Shown in pieces: positions 16,341 through 25,096 of a stretch of DNA of 35,839 bases. A program made the position numbers and the translations under genes. The notes beneath the pieces were generated by a model that saw only the letters and a program-made list of their open reading frames with translations, did no database searches and was not told where the DNA came from. Numbering within the stretch: the stretch's first letter is position 1; every line of letters starts with the position of its first letter. The DNA comes from Bacillota bacterium (GTDB taxonomy: Bacteria > Bacillota > Sulfobacillia > Sulfobacillales > Sulfobacillaceae), in contig JAJZZP010000174.1 in assembly GCA_021797515.1 (NCBI GenBank), positions 1 through 35,839 on the forward strand, written 5' to 3'.

Positions 16341-17768
16341 ATGGAGATACAATTATATTACCGTGGAGAGTGGCACCCGGGGATTAGCGGACAACGGTTT
16401 TTTGTAGAGAATCCTGCTACCACTGAAATTATCGGCAGCGCGGTATTGGCCGATTTAGGCGATGTATCCCTCGCCATAGAAGGCGCGGTTCAGGCTTTTC
16501 CCGTATGGTCTAGGCGTCCTTCGGCAGAGCGGGGTCATCAGCTTCAGCGCATTTACCAGGCAATTATGGACCAACAGGAAGCATTAGCACGGCTATTGAC
16601 TCTTGAAGAGGGGAAGTCTCTCAGTGAATCACGGTCCGAAGTCGCCTATGGAGCCCGGTTTTTCGAGTATTATGCGGGCCAGGCTCAACGTGTTTATGGC
16701 CACACGATGCCGTCGCCTTCGCCGTCCCGTGCCATTTGGACAACCAAAGTGCCCATTGGGGTGACGGCAATCATCACTCCGTGGAATTATCCCTTTGCCA
16801 TGATTTGCCGTAAGATGGCTCCAGCTTTGGCAGCTGGGTGCACCGTGGTGGTGAAGCCTGCCGAGCAAACGCCATTAATTGCGGGCCAACTGTTTGCCCT
16901 CTTGCATGATCTCTCATTGCCTCCTGGGGTTATCAACTTGATTACCGGCGACCCCGATATTATTGGCGCGGCATTAGTTCAAGATGTTCGCGTCCGCAAG
17001 GTCTCATTTACCGGATCCACGGCAGTCGGGCGCCTGATTTTGCATAACGCCGCAGAAAACATTACTTCCGTTTCACTAGAACTGGGAGGGAATGCACCGT
17101 TTGTCATTTTTGAGGATGCCGATGTGGATGAAGCGGTTGCGGGCATTATGACATCTAAGTTTCGCAACGCTGGACAAATTTGCGTTGCGACCAATCGGAT
17201 TTATGTTCAGCGTTCTCTGGCACCTTTGCTTGCAGAGCGTCTAGCCCAATCGGTAACTGCCCTAAAAGTGGGCAATGGACTAGAACCTGAGACTCAAATT
17301 GGACCATTAATTAACCATGAAGGGGTGGACAAGGTATCGCGGCATATCGCTGACGCAGTGCAGCGAGGGGCCTCAGTGATCACCGGTGGCGTGCCTCTGA
17401 CGGTTGATTCCGGATATTTTTACGCACCGACGGTTTTGGTTGATGTGGATGAATCGATGGTGTTGGCAAAGGAAGAAACTTTCGGTCCGGTGGCACCCTT
17501 ATTTGTCTTCGACACCGAAGATGAGGTATATGAACGTGCCAACATGACCCCGTACGGCCTCGTCGCCTATGTGTATACCCGAGATTTGGGCCGAGCCATG
17601 CGCGCATCGCAAGCCATGGAATTTGGCATGGTGGGCGTCAATGACCCAGTACCTTCTTTGGTGGAAGCTCCCATTGGAGGCGTTAAAGCCAGTGGATTGG
17701 GACGCGAAGGCGGTCCAGAGGGCATTGAGGAGTTTTTGGAGACCAAATATGTCTCTATGAGATTTTAA
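16341..17768 (+). CDS. NAD(P)-dependent aldehyde dehydrogenase, copy 2
   Basis: A 475-residue paralogue of the preceding gene with the catalytic residues in identical positions (Glu247, Cys281) and nearly identical C-termini (EEFLETKYVSMR). The N-terminal third and the segment at about 300-370 differ most, which suggests different aldehyde or partner preference. Third codon positions have diverged widely even where the protein is the same, so the duplication is old. GGAGGG precedes ATG. The pair could handle two successive aldehydes or the two ends of one molecule. Confidence 0.9.
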   Translation: MEIQLYYRGEWHPGISGQRFFVENPATTEIIGSAVLADLGDVSLAIEGAVQAFPVWSRRPSAERGHQLQRIYQAIMDQQEALARLLTLEEGKSLSESRSEVAYGARFFEYYAGQAQRVYGHTMPSPSPSRAIWTTKVPIGVTAIITPWNYPFAMICRKMAPALAAGCTVVVKPAEQTPLIAGQLFALLHDLSLPPGVINLITGDPDIIGAALVQDVRVRKVSFTGSTAVGRLILHNAAENITSVSLELGGNAPFVIFEDADVDEAVAGIMTSKFRNAGQICVATNRIYVQRSLAPLLAERLAQSVTALKVGNGLEPETQIGPLINHEGVDKVSRHIADAVQRGASVITGGVPLTVDSGYFYAPTVLVDVDESMVLAKEETFGPVAPLFVFDTEDEVYERANMTPYGLVAYVYTRDLGRAMRASQAMEFGMVGVNDPVPSLVEAPIGGVKASGLGREGGPEGIEEFLETKYVSMRF

Positions 17769-17804
17769 ATTGAGTTATTCTGAGGGATGCGGAGGTAAGT
17801 GACC

Positions 17805-18407
17805 ATGAAAATTAAGACATTGCTGTTGGACATTGGGGGGGTGGTGCTATTAACCAATCCTGAGTTTTGGACATATCTCCATCAGCATCACGGAGCGCCG
17901 GAAAATGCGGAACAATTGTTTTATGGCCACGATAGCCCTTGGGGCGCCTGTCGCACTGGCTTAATGACATATGACGATTATACCCGGGAGATGGCACGGC
18001 AATTGGACATGGATCCCACAGAATTGATCCGCCTGCGTCACCAAATGGAGTGGATAGTCAATGTGCCAATGACGCAATGGGTTCGCCAGAAACGGGACCA
18101 GGGATTAGAGGTCATAGCGATTAGCAATGCCGATGACAGGTTGGAGCAGCATTTGCGAGAGTTTGGTGTTGTCGATCTCTTTGATCACATCATTAATTCA
18201 GCGCGGGTAGGATTCGCTAAACCGGATCCGGAAATTTACCAAGTGGCGCTTAAGGCTACGGCAACCCCTCCAGAATTATGTTTGTTTGTCGACGACAGAA
18301 TTCGCAACATGCCGCCCGCAGAAGACCTGGGAATTCAGACCTGGGTTTATACAGATTTTGAAGAGTTTTCACAGGAAATCGAAACCCGCCTCGATATTGG
18401 TTCCTAA
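17805..18407 (+). CDS. HAD-superfamily phosphatase (subfamily IA, YihX-like)
   Basis: A 200-residue haloacid-dehalogenase-fold hydrolase, probably a small-metabolite phosphatase. Motif I is LLLDIGGVV: the Asp9 nucleophile is present but the usual second Asp is Gly, as in YihX-type sugar-phosphate phosphatases. Motif II is ISNAD, motif III the lysine of FAKPDPE, and motif IV FVDDR. An alpha-helical cap lies between I and II. GGAGG is nine bases from ATG 17805; GTG 17799 is too close to the site. It closes the rightward block and is followed by a long gene-free gap. It adds a further phosphate-removing enzyme to this operon. Confidence 0.82.
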   Translation: MKIKTLLLDIGGVVLLTNPEFWTYLHQHHGAPENAEQLFYGHDSPWGACRTGLMTYDDYTREMARQLDMDPTELIRLRHQMEWIVNVPMTQWVRQKRDQGLEVIAISNADDRLEQHLREFGVVDLFDHIINSARVGFAKPDPEIYQVALKATATPPELCLFVDDRIRNMPPAEDLGIQTWVYTDFEEFSQEIETRLDIGS

Positions 18408-18531
18408 TCCTAAGGAGTGTATAGGCTGTTTAATGGATCTTTAAGAGTTGTCGTGCGCAAGCAAAACCGCAATATGTAATTGATTGCTCGTGAATTTATA
18501 TGGGTTTGGCTCCACAGGATAGCCATCGTGT

Positions 18532-18565
18532 GCACGCCAGTATCGGGTAGTGGGTACTGGCGTGC
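18532..18565. terminator. Hairpin, possible terminator or end of the catabolic transcript
   Basis: GCACGCCAGTA (18532-18542) pairs perfectly with TACTGGCGTGC (18555-18565), 11 base pairs and a 12-base loop. It is followed by a C-run, not a T-run, so Rho-independent termination is doubtful. It lies 125 bases past the HAD gene. Confidence 0.35.
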
Positions 18566-18878
18566 GCCCCCCCGACCGCAACAACTTGCTAGGTTTTTGG
18601 CGCCTAATTTTATCTACCGCACCCTATCCGCGAATATCGGGGTTAATTGCAAGGACTGAAAGGCAACGAGGCTTAAACACCGCTATGTCAGTTTTCCTCC
18701 CGGAACACTTCTGCTTGCGTGAAAACATAAGACATCGGATGCCGGGTTCGGGTCCTAGTGCGGGTGCCCGTCAACGATCCTTGGATGACGCTGCTAATTT
18801 AGACTAAATAACACTGGGCGCAACCGACTGCGATCATTGTCGCGGTACGGGCCGTGTCTAATTGTCATAACATTAACG

Positions 18879-18908
18879 TTGACGTGAAGAGCCAATGATG
18901 CATAAAAT
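18879..18908 (+). promoter_or_regulatory. Promoter of the merR-efflux unit
   Basis: TTGACG (18879-18884) and TAAAAT (18903-18908) are 18 bases apart, 36 bases upstream of the MerR start. A slightly long spacer is typical of promoters that MerR proteins activate by DNA distortion (often 19-20), so autoregulation here is plausible but not shown. Confidence 0.5.
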
Positions 18909-18944
18909 GATTGGGTAGGCTAGGGAGGAAACGGAGAGATTCGA

Positions 18945-19397
18945 ATGACAGAACAACGGTTTCTGCACATAGGCGAACTTGCCACGGAGTGCGGGACCAC
19001 CACACGAACTCTTAGGTATTATGAGGATCTTGGGCTTATCGAACCTGCCATGCGGGAACGGGGCAATGGCAGTTTCCGTTTGTATCGTGTCGAGATTGTG
19101 GAACGCATTCGCCAAATTCAGGAGCTCAAAGACCTTTTAGGTTGGTCTCTTGACGATATAAGAATGCACTTCCAAGTGGAAGATGGGGTCAAGCGAATTC
19201 GCGAAGCATTTCATCGGTCTACCTCTTCGATGGAAAAGAAACAAATTCTCATCGAAGCTAGAAACTTTGCTGAGCGCCAACGAGAAATCATAGCCGAGCG
19301 CCAAAAACGCTTGGCATCAATGGATGAGGCATTGCGAAGGAAATTAGTGCGCTACCAAGAGTTAGAAGCGGCGCTAAATGAGTCGGATGGGCAGTAG
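18945..19397 (+). CDS. MerR-family transcriptional regulator
   Basis: A 150-residue DNA-binding regulator. Residues about 5-40 form the MerR winged helix-turn-helix (HIGELATECGTTTRTLRYYE), followed by the family's LIEP, RLYR and LGWSLDDI segments, then a long charged helix suited to antiparallel coiled-coil dimerisation. No cysteine pattern for metal sensing is seen in the C-terminal part, so a drug or other organic signal is more likely. GGAGAG precedes ATG. The end of the gene overlaps the possible upstream extension of the exporter gene, and both are read together. Confidence 0.9.
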   Translation: MTEQRFLHIGELATECGTTTRTLRYYEDLGLIEPAMRERGNGSFRLYRVEIVERIRQIQELKDLLGWSLDDIRMHFQVEDGVKRIREAFHRSTSSMEKKQILIEARNFAERQREIIAERQKRLASMDEALRRKLVRYQELEAALNESDGQ

Positions 19398-19413
19398 TGA
19401 AGGAGCGGTCTTG

Positions 19414-21087
19414 ATGAGGGATTCCCGCAAATGGTGGGTACTATCGGTTACTAGTTTAGGTGCTTTGCTGTCTGCTCTGAATTTCAGTACCTTAATTATT
19501 GCGTTGCCTGATTTGATTCGATCACTGCACGCGTCGCTGCTACAAGCCATGTGGATCATGATGGCTTATATGGTGGCTCAAACCGTGATGGTGTTGATGG
19601 CGGGCAGCTTGGCGGATAGATTCGGTCGACGGCGGCTCTATTTGTTTGGTATGGCATTTTTCACGCTATTGTCATTGATTGCCGGCTTTGCCAGTACCGC
19701 CCCCGTATTAATTATCTTGCGAGTGTTTCAGGGAATTGGCGGAGCCATGGTGATGGCTAACAGCACCGCCATTGTCGCAGACGCCTTTCCTCATCGGGAA
19801 TTGGGCAGAGCACTGGGGATCAACGTGATGGTGGTGGCAGTGGGCCAAATCTTGGGACCGGTCTTGGGCGGTTGGTTAACTACCGAATACGGGTGGCAGT
19901 GGACCTTTTGGTTTAATGTCCCCTTTGGCATAATCGGCGTGGGTTGGGGTCTTTGGGTCTTGGGATTGAAATCGACAGTGGTTAATTCGGGCCGACGATT
20001 GGACTATGGCGGAATTTTTTCCTATTTATTCTTTATTACTGGGTTGCTAATGGCTCTGACCTGGGGAGCGGTGCAAGCCTGGAATACCACCGTGGTTTAT
20101 GTCGGGGCAGCTACATTTGTGGTTGCTTTGCCTCTCTTTATTTGGGCCGAGAACGTGAGTGAAGCGCCGATTCTACATTTGCGGCTTTTTAGCAATCGTG
20201 TCTTTGGTTTGGGCAATTTATCCGCCACGTTAAATGCTATTGCACGGATGGCTATCATGTTCTTACTCATTTTCTATTTTCAAGGTGCCAAGGGCGACAC
20301 GGCACTCACCGCTGGAATATTGTCCACGCCGTTGGCCATTGGCATGCTGGTATTCTCGCCGATTGGAGGGTGGATTGCTGACCGCTTTGGTGCCACACTG
20401 CCCGCGACGTCGGGAATTGCGCTTTCGATGGTGGGACTAATTGGCTTGGCTTTGGATACCCACCTTACCACACCATATTGGCGGCTAGCCTTGTGGATGG
20501 GGATTGCCGGGATTGGGTCAGGGTTGTTTAACTCGCCCAACACCAGCAGTATCATGAACGCAGCGGGTTTGAAGCATCGAGGCGAGGCGTCTGGCATTCG
20601 ATCATTGACGACAAATACCGGAATGCTGGTGTCTATTGCCTTTTCTCTGGTATTAGTGACGGCTAGCATACCGAAAGCTGCTATGTTGGCTATTTTTGCG
20701 GGTACGGTCCAAGGTCTTCATGGCTCAGCCGAGACTGCTTCGCTGCACGGATTTATCCATGGATTGCATGTAGCTTTTTGGACCATGGCAGGAATTTCCC
20801 TAATAGCCGCCATCTTATCCGCTCTTCGGGGAGGAGGACAAAACGGCCGTCCTTCCTTACGGATGGTAACCGCAATCTTGCTAGGCCGTGAAGCTACGCG
20901 GATTTTGAAGGAACGTTCGGCGACTAATCTTTCCCGGGAAGAAAGAGTGCTGGTCACGATGGCGGTCAGTGAATTGGAGAAAGTCACAAAAGGCTCAAAC
21001 GATGACGACGCATCTCTGGCTTCAACATCGACCGGGAGGGACGGGAAAACTGCCCGAGTGGCAACGGGGACCGGTACAGAACATTAA
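19414..21087 (+). CDS. DHA2-family MFS drug exporter (EmrB/QacA type)
   Basis: A 557-residue proton-driven exporter with about 14 membrane helices. Seen: motif A (LADRFGRRRLYL) after TM2, a motif C-like GPVLGGWL in TM5 that marks antiporters, and a second RFG-type loop in the C-terminal half. After the last helix there is a hydrophilic tail of about 70 residues, rich in Arg/Glu then Ser/Thr/Gly. I chose ATG 19414 (AAGGAG 8 bases upstream); ATG 19378 is in frame but inside merR without a site. The MerR gene immediately upstream probably controls it. Substrate unknown. Confidence 0.87.
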   Translation: MRDSRKWWVLSVTSLGALLSALNFSTLIIALPDLIRSLHASLLQAMWIMMAYMVAQTVMVLMAGSLADRFGRRRLYLFGMAFFTLLSLIAGFASTAPVLIILRVFQGIGGAMVMANSTAIVADAFPHRELGRALGINVMVVAVGQILGPVLGGWLTTEYGWQWTFWFNVPFGIIGVGWGLWVLGLKSTVVNSGRRLDYGGIFSYLFFITGLLMALTWGAVQAWNTTVVYVGAATFVVALPLFIWAENVSEAPILHLRLFSNRVFGLGNLSATLNAIARMAIMFLLIFYFQGAKGDTALTAGILSTPLAIGMLVFSPIGGWIADRFGATLPATSGIALSMVGLIGLALDTHLTTPYWRLALWMGIAGIGSGLFNSPNTSSIMNAAGLKHRGEASGIRSLTTNTGMLVSIAFSLVLVTASIPKAAMLAIFAGTVQGLHGSAETASLHGFIHGLHVAFWTMAGISLIAAILSALRGGGQNGRPSLRMVTAILLGREATRILKERSATNLSREERVLVTMAVSELEKVTKGSNDDDASLASTSTGRDGKTARVATGTGTEH

Positions 21088-21249
21088 ACTGAGGTGGATG
21101 GGAGTTTTTAGGTCCAAGGTGTGGCGGTGGTGTGCCACCATCTGTCTTAACCGACCGGGATCACGTTCGAGGCTGCAGCTATGTTTCAGAGATATTGTCG
21201 ACGGAGGATGGTTTAGGCCAGTATAAAGAACATGTTGCTGTACTTAGGG

Positions 21250-21255
21250 TATAAT
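21250..21255 (+). promoter_or_regulatory. -10 element, possible pucR promoter
   Basis: A perfect TATAAT lies 46 bases before the pucR start. No good -35 is found at the proper spacing, which would fit a regulated or activator-dependent promoter. Confidence 0.35.
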
Positions 21256-21301
21256 GTAGTCCATCATCGTCGTTTCCCACGTGTTGGAAAGGGATACAAT
21301 C

Positions 21302-22876
21302 ATGGAACCTTTCACAGAAAAACCCTGTACAGTCGAGACGCTAATAACCCAAGGCATTTTTCGTGAGAACGCCATCTTGGCGGGTTTGGCTGGCCTAAAT
21401 CGTCCTTTAACCATGGTAAGCGTCATTGAGGTTCCAGATATAGCGGACTGGGTACACCCTGGCGAACTTTTAATTACGACAGCATTTGCTTTTAAAGATA
21501 ACGTCCATTTGCTGGAAACCTTGGTCGAATCCCTTGCGGATCAGGGGCTCGCTGGTTTAGCTATCAAACCGCGCCGATTTTTAAGTGATCTTCCCACTGC
21601 GGTTTTACAACATGCGGACAACAAAAGTTTTCCGATAATTGAAATCGATCCGCACGTAACGTATGGAGACCTTTTAAAGCAAATTTCCGAGTTGATTCTA
21701 AGTCGCAATGTGGCCGCCAAGACAAAGTTTCTCGATTCAGTGTACAAAGAACTCACGAAAGCATTGGTGGACCGCAATGGTTTGGAGGGATTAGGGTCAC
21801 GCCTGGCCAAGATTTTAGGCCGATCCGTCATGATTGAAAGCCCAGGTATCGGGCGCCGCTATTTTGGGGCTGTCCATAACGATACTGAAGCTGCCCAATC
21901 TCGTTTTTCCGAGGTGATCTGGCATCGGGCTACACCCGTGAGCGATCATATAGTGGCTTATGGGCTCGTGTCGGGGGGGACTGTTCTGCAGGCCCGTGTC
22001 GGCGATGGCCTCAGAAATAAGGGGTCGATATATGTTGAGGATTCTGATCCCACCCATAGCGACGTGGTAATTAAGGCGGTGGAATATGCAGCCTCGTTGG
22101 CAGCAGTGGAAATGATGCGGATTGAGACGGTGCAGCAAGTCAATCAACATTACCGCACCACGTTTTTGGCCGAATGGTTGGAGGGCCGGATTATTGACCG
22201 CCGACGTATTATTGATCGAGGGCACCAATACGGATGGTCTTTGGAACAAGACCACACGTTGGTGCTGATGCGGATGCCGTCGTTCGAAGGGCCTCAGGCG
22301 GACGCGCCGAAGAACTTGCCAGAGGTCATTTGTTGTCCCAAAGACCGTGACTGGGTCATCCTCATTCCCGAATCGGCCGGAGATGGGATCGATACCATAT
22401 TGCGCACCGCAGAGATAGCGGAGGGTGACGGAATCTTGACCCGTAGCATTGGGCCGGTGCCATCGGAGAATATGGCGGCGACATACGCGGAACTGTTAGA
22501 GATGTCGGAAGTTGCGGAGACCATCGGTATCAAGGGGCTTGTGACCCGAGATTCGTTGGGTATTTATGCGCTGTGGCCGCTGATTCCAGATAAGCAAAAG
22601 TTGCACGATTTTCTGTGGAAGAACTTGAGTGCGGTGATTTTATATGATCAAAGTCACCACACCCAGCTTATGGGGACATTGGAGGCATTTTTAGATGCGC
22701 GGGGGAATGTGGCGGCTACCGCAAAACGCCTTTTCGTGCACTACAATACGGTATTGTACCGGCTTAAAAAGGTCGAGGAACTCACACCTATGCGCTTTAT
22801 CGATTCCGAAGAAGGGCAGTTGTTGTTGCACGTAGCGGTTAAACTCTGGGCCATATCCAATCGGCCACCCAACTGA
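21302..22876 (+). CDS. pucR: PucR-family transcriptional regulator of purine catabolism
   Basis: A 524-residue regulator. The N-terminal domain (residues about 5-130; VSVIEVPDIADWVHPGELL) is the PucR/CdaR-type sensing domain, a middle GGDEF-like region follows, and the C-terminus has the PucR helix-turn-helix (NVAATAKRLFVHYNTVLYRLKKV). By family knowledge it activates purine-degradation genes in response to allantoin-type intermediates. GGAAAGGG lies upstream of ATG 21302. It is transcribed toward the amidohydrolase gene with only ten bases between the stops, and lies beside the Mo-hydroxylase operon. The symbol is given by family plus context. Confidence 0.85.
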   Translation: MEPFTEKPCTVETLITQGIFRENAILAGLAGLNRPLTMVSVIEVPDIADWVHPGELLITTAFAFKDNVHLLETLVESLADQGLAGLAIKPRRFLSDLPTAVLQHADNKSFPIIEIDPHVTYGDLLKQISELILSRNVAAKTKFLDSVYKELTKALVDRNGLEGLGSRLAKILGRSVMIESPGIGRRYFGAVHNDTEAAQSRFSEVIWHRATPVSDHIVAYGLVSGGTVLQARVGDGLRNKGSIYVEDSDPTHSDVVIKAVEYAASLAAVEMMRIETVQQVNQHYRTTFLAEWLEGRIIDRRRIIDRGHQYGWSLEQDHTLVLMRMPSFEGPQADAPKNLPEVICCPKDRDWVILIPESAGDGIDTILRTAEIAEGDGILTRSIGPVPSENMAATYAELLEMSEVAETIGIKGLVTRDSLGIYALWPLIPDKQKLHDFLWKNLSAVILYDQSHHTQLMGTLEAFLDARGNVAATAKRLFVHYNTVLYRLKKVEELTPMRFIDSEEGQLLLHVAVKLWAISNRPPN

Positions 22877-22886
22877 GGGGTGGTGG

Positions 22887-24080
22887 TTAGTGGAATGGCC
22901 TCAACGCCGTGTTCAGCACCTGCAGACCCATGTCGACGTCGTCACGGGTGCAGAACTCCTTGGGACTATGCGAGACACCGCTGACGTTGCGCACGAAAAT
23001 CATGCCTGCTGGCAGATGGCGAGATAGTACAAGGCTGTCGTGAGAGGGCCAACTGGTCATAGATCGATATGGGAGGCCGAGAGAGTGGATAGTCTGCCGA
23101 ATTAATTCAACCACATCTCGCGAGAGTTCCGAAGGCCCCTCTGCCGAGATGATTTGGCGGGATCCGGTTAGCCCCCGCTCTCGGTGGAGCTGGATAAGTT
23201 TCTCGTCTAGAGCAGTTTCGTATCCTCGCAGAAGACTTTCTGATTGGGCACGTACGTCAATTAAGAGATCGACTTGGTGCGGTACTATATTTGAGACCCC
23301 GGGGTGGGTCACGACCCGCGACACGGTGCTGCGAAGTCCCGAGACTTCCATCTGTCGAGAGGTCTGTTCCACCATCAGCACAACCTCAGCTGCCCCGCAA
23401 AGTGCGTCTTGCCGATTCCCCATCGCGGCACTGCCCGTGTGATCGGGCTTTCCAGAAAGTGCTACCGACCAGCGCTGGGGTGCGGCTATGCCGAGCACTG
23501 AAGCCACGGGATATTTGGCGTCTGCGAGTTCTCTCCCTTGTTCGATATGAAGTTCAACTGACGCTTTGACGTCCGCCGTAGGAACCGACCAAATGGCAAC
23601 GTCGGGATAGCCAAACGCGGCGTGAGCAGCCGCTTGGAGAGTGGTTGCCGTCGAATCATGGGCCAACCAGGTGTCGCTCGGCAATTCCCCCAGACTCGCA
23701 CGACTGCCAATGGTACTAATGCCAAAGCGGCTCGATTCCTCGGAAGACCAGTCAACCACGATAAGGCCGTGTCGGGCACTCCGAGGCCAAGTCGCAGCAA
23801 TATGGATGCCAGCCAACACGCCGATGATGCCGTCATAGTTTCCTCCCTGTGGCACTGTATCGGTGTGGGATCCGATTACCACGTAAGGAGGGCCGCCAAA
23901 GCGTCCTACCACGTTGCCAATGCCATCGATAAAGGAAGCGAGTCCAACCTGTTCCATGCAGTGCAGAATATATTGGCGGCCCTTGACGTCCGCTTCGGAA
24001 AACGCCAACCTGGTTGTGCCGCCATCGACATCACAACCGATGGTACTTAAAGTTTCCCACATTTCCCAAAAAGACGGCAT
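22887..24080 (-). CDS. M20 amidohydrolase: allantoate/N-carbamoyl-amino-acid hydrolase
   Basis: A 397-residue Zn- or Mn-dependent amidase of the AllC/HyuC/ureidopropionase group. It hydrolyses a carbamoyl or ureido amide and releases ammonia and CO2. Metal-site motifs are SHTDTVPQGGNYDG (His72, Asp83), SSEE (Glu114/115), ELHIEQG and the final SHSPKEF histidine. The lid domain with HTGSAAM is complete. ATG 24080 has AAAGGAT upstream; a longer frame to 24134 is unnecessary. It is read leftward, divergent from the Mo-hydroxylase operon across a 185-base AT-rich gap. Allantoate is the expected substrate next to pucR, but a carbamoyl-amino acid is equally allowed by sequence. Confidence 0.85.
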   Translation of the reverse strand: MPSFWEMWETLSTIGCDVDGGTTRLAFSEADVKGRQYILHCMEQVGLASFIDGIGNVVGRFGGPPYVVIGSHTDTVPQGGNYDGIIGVLAGIHIAATWPRSARHGLIVVDWSSEESSRFGISTIGSRASLGELPSDTWLAHDSTATTLQAAAHAAFGYPDVAIWSVPTADVKASVELHIEQGRELADAKYPVASVLGIAAPQRWSVALSGKPDHTGSAAMGNRQDALCGAAEVVLMVEQTSRQMEVSGLRSTVSRVVTHPGVSNIVPHQVDLLIDVRAQSESLLRGYETALDEKLIQLHRERGLTGSRQIISAEGPSELSRDVVELIRQTIHSLGLPYRSMTSWPSHDSLVLSRHLPAGMIFVRNVSGVSHSPKEFCTRDDVDMGLQVLNTALRPFH

Positions 24081-24265
24081 AAGAAGATCAAATCCTTTCC
24101 GTGAGATCCTTTTGCTACATTTTGATCCTTGCACATAAAGATGGTCCTAACTATGTAAGAATTTGATAACTCGTCACGATAAAAATTAGAGAATTTCGCT
24201 AACGACAAATCTAACGGGAACTCAGACAATCAAGAAGGTGGGAGTTCTGAAAAGAGAGGTGGCCT
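24081..24265. promoter_or_regulatory. Divergent intergenic region of the N-heterocycle locus
   Basis: This AT-rich 185-base segment must carry the start sites for the leftward amidohydrolase and the rightward Mo-hydroxylase operon. I find only weak hexamers on both strands and no clear PucR-type operator. This weak-promoter pattern would fit activator control by PucR. Confidence 0.4.
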
Positions 24266-25096
24266 ATGGCCCGTTATCAGCGCCCAGAAACTCTTAGACA
24301 GGCGCTTACGCAACTTCATGACAACCCCAATGAGACGGTCGTTATGGCCGGGGGCACAACAATAGTGCCGTTTCTGCAACCGAATGATGATGAGACAGTA
24401 TTGCTGGATATTGGCAGGATTGGGGAGCTCAAAAATCTAATCTGTGAATCCGAAATTATCATTGGCAGCGCTGTGACCCTAAAGGAATTCCTCACTTATG
24501 CGCGAAAACAGGAGAATCCTGTGTTAGGTGCTCTTTATGAGGTGGCTAGTCATATTGCCGATCCGACGATCCGCGGTCAAGCCACGGTGGGAGGCAACGT
24601 GGCGCGAGGTGGTGAGTTGGCTACCATCCTGCTGGCACTGGACGCGGAGATTATTGTGGAATCACTTGATGGCGGGTCCCGACGAATTCATTTAAAGGAT
24701 CTCCTGTTGGATCCTGGCGTTACTGCATTGGGACATCCTGACGACCTACTGATAGCTATTGTCGTCCATAATCAAAAGTACGACTACATTCACTACGATA
24801 AGTTCACCAAAAGCCACTTGGCCAGCATTCCCTTAGCCAGCGTTGCTGTTGCGGCGTGCGACCGAGACATTCGGGTGGCGCTAGGATCCCACCGGCTATT
24901 TCCTGAACGTCTCTCGCTGGTGGAACGGCGCCTCGTGGAGCGCGATCTGACGGTTCCAACCGGTTGGGGTCAGTTGGGGGGACTCGTGGACGCGGAGGTT
25001 TTTGCTCTCACAGACGATTCTTATCACAACCACATCATCCATGTGCTCTTGGAGCGAGCGTTGATGGGGCCACCATCGGAGGTGAACGGACAGTGA
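24266..25096 (+). CDS. Xanthine dehydrogenase FAD-binding subunit
   Basis: A 276-residue medium subunit of a Mo-hydroxylase (PCMH-type FAD domain plus CO-dehydrogenase-flavoprotein C-terminal domain). It passes electrons from the iron-sulfur subunit to NAD or another acceptor. Visible FAD motifs are AGGTTIVPF near residues 28-36 and TVGGNVARGG. AGAGGTGG precedes ATG. Its stop overlaps the GTG of the iron-sulfur gene by four bases. It is first in the operon. Confidence 0.85.
   Translation: MARYQRPETLRQALTQLHDNPNETVVMAGGTTIVPFLQPNDDETVLLDIGRIGELKNLICESEIIIGSAVTLKEFLTYARKQENPVLGALYEVASHIADPTIRGQATVGGNVARGGELATILLALDAEIIVESLDGGSRRIHLKDLLLDPGVTALGHPDDLLIAIVVHNQKYDYIHYDKFTKSHLASIPLASVAVAACDRDIRVALGSHRLFPERLSLVERRLVERDLTVPTGWGQLGGLVDAEVFALTDDSYHNHIIHVLLERALMGPPSEVNGQ

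Larger units (their letters stand above)
18408..18944. other. Gene-free gap of about 540 bases
   Basis: No convincing gene on either strand. It holds one strong hairpin (18532-18565) and the promoter of the MerR gene (18879-18908). The reading frame 18550-18807 starts inside the hairpin, has no ribosome binding site and an unusual composition, and is not counted as a gene. Confidence 0.5.

Noticed and set aside
18550..18807. Rightward 85-codon frame in the gap before merR
   Set aside because: It starts with GTG inside a hairpin, has no ribosome binding site, and the protein shows no recognisable motif or normal composition.
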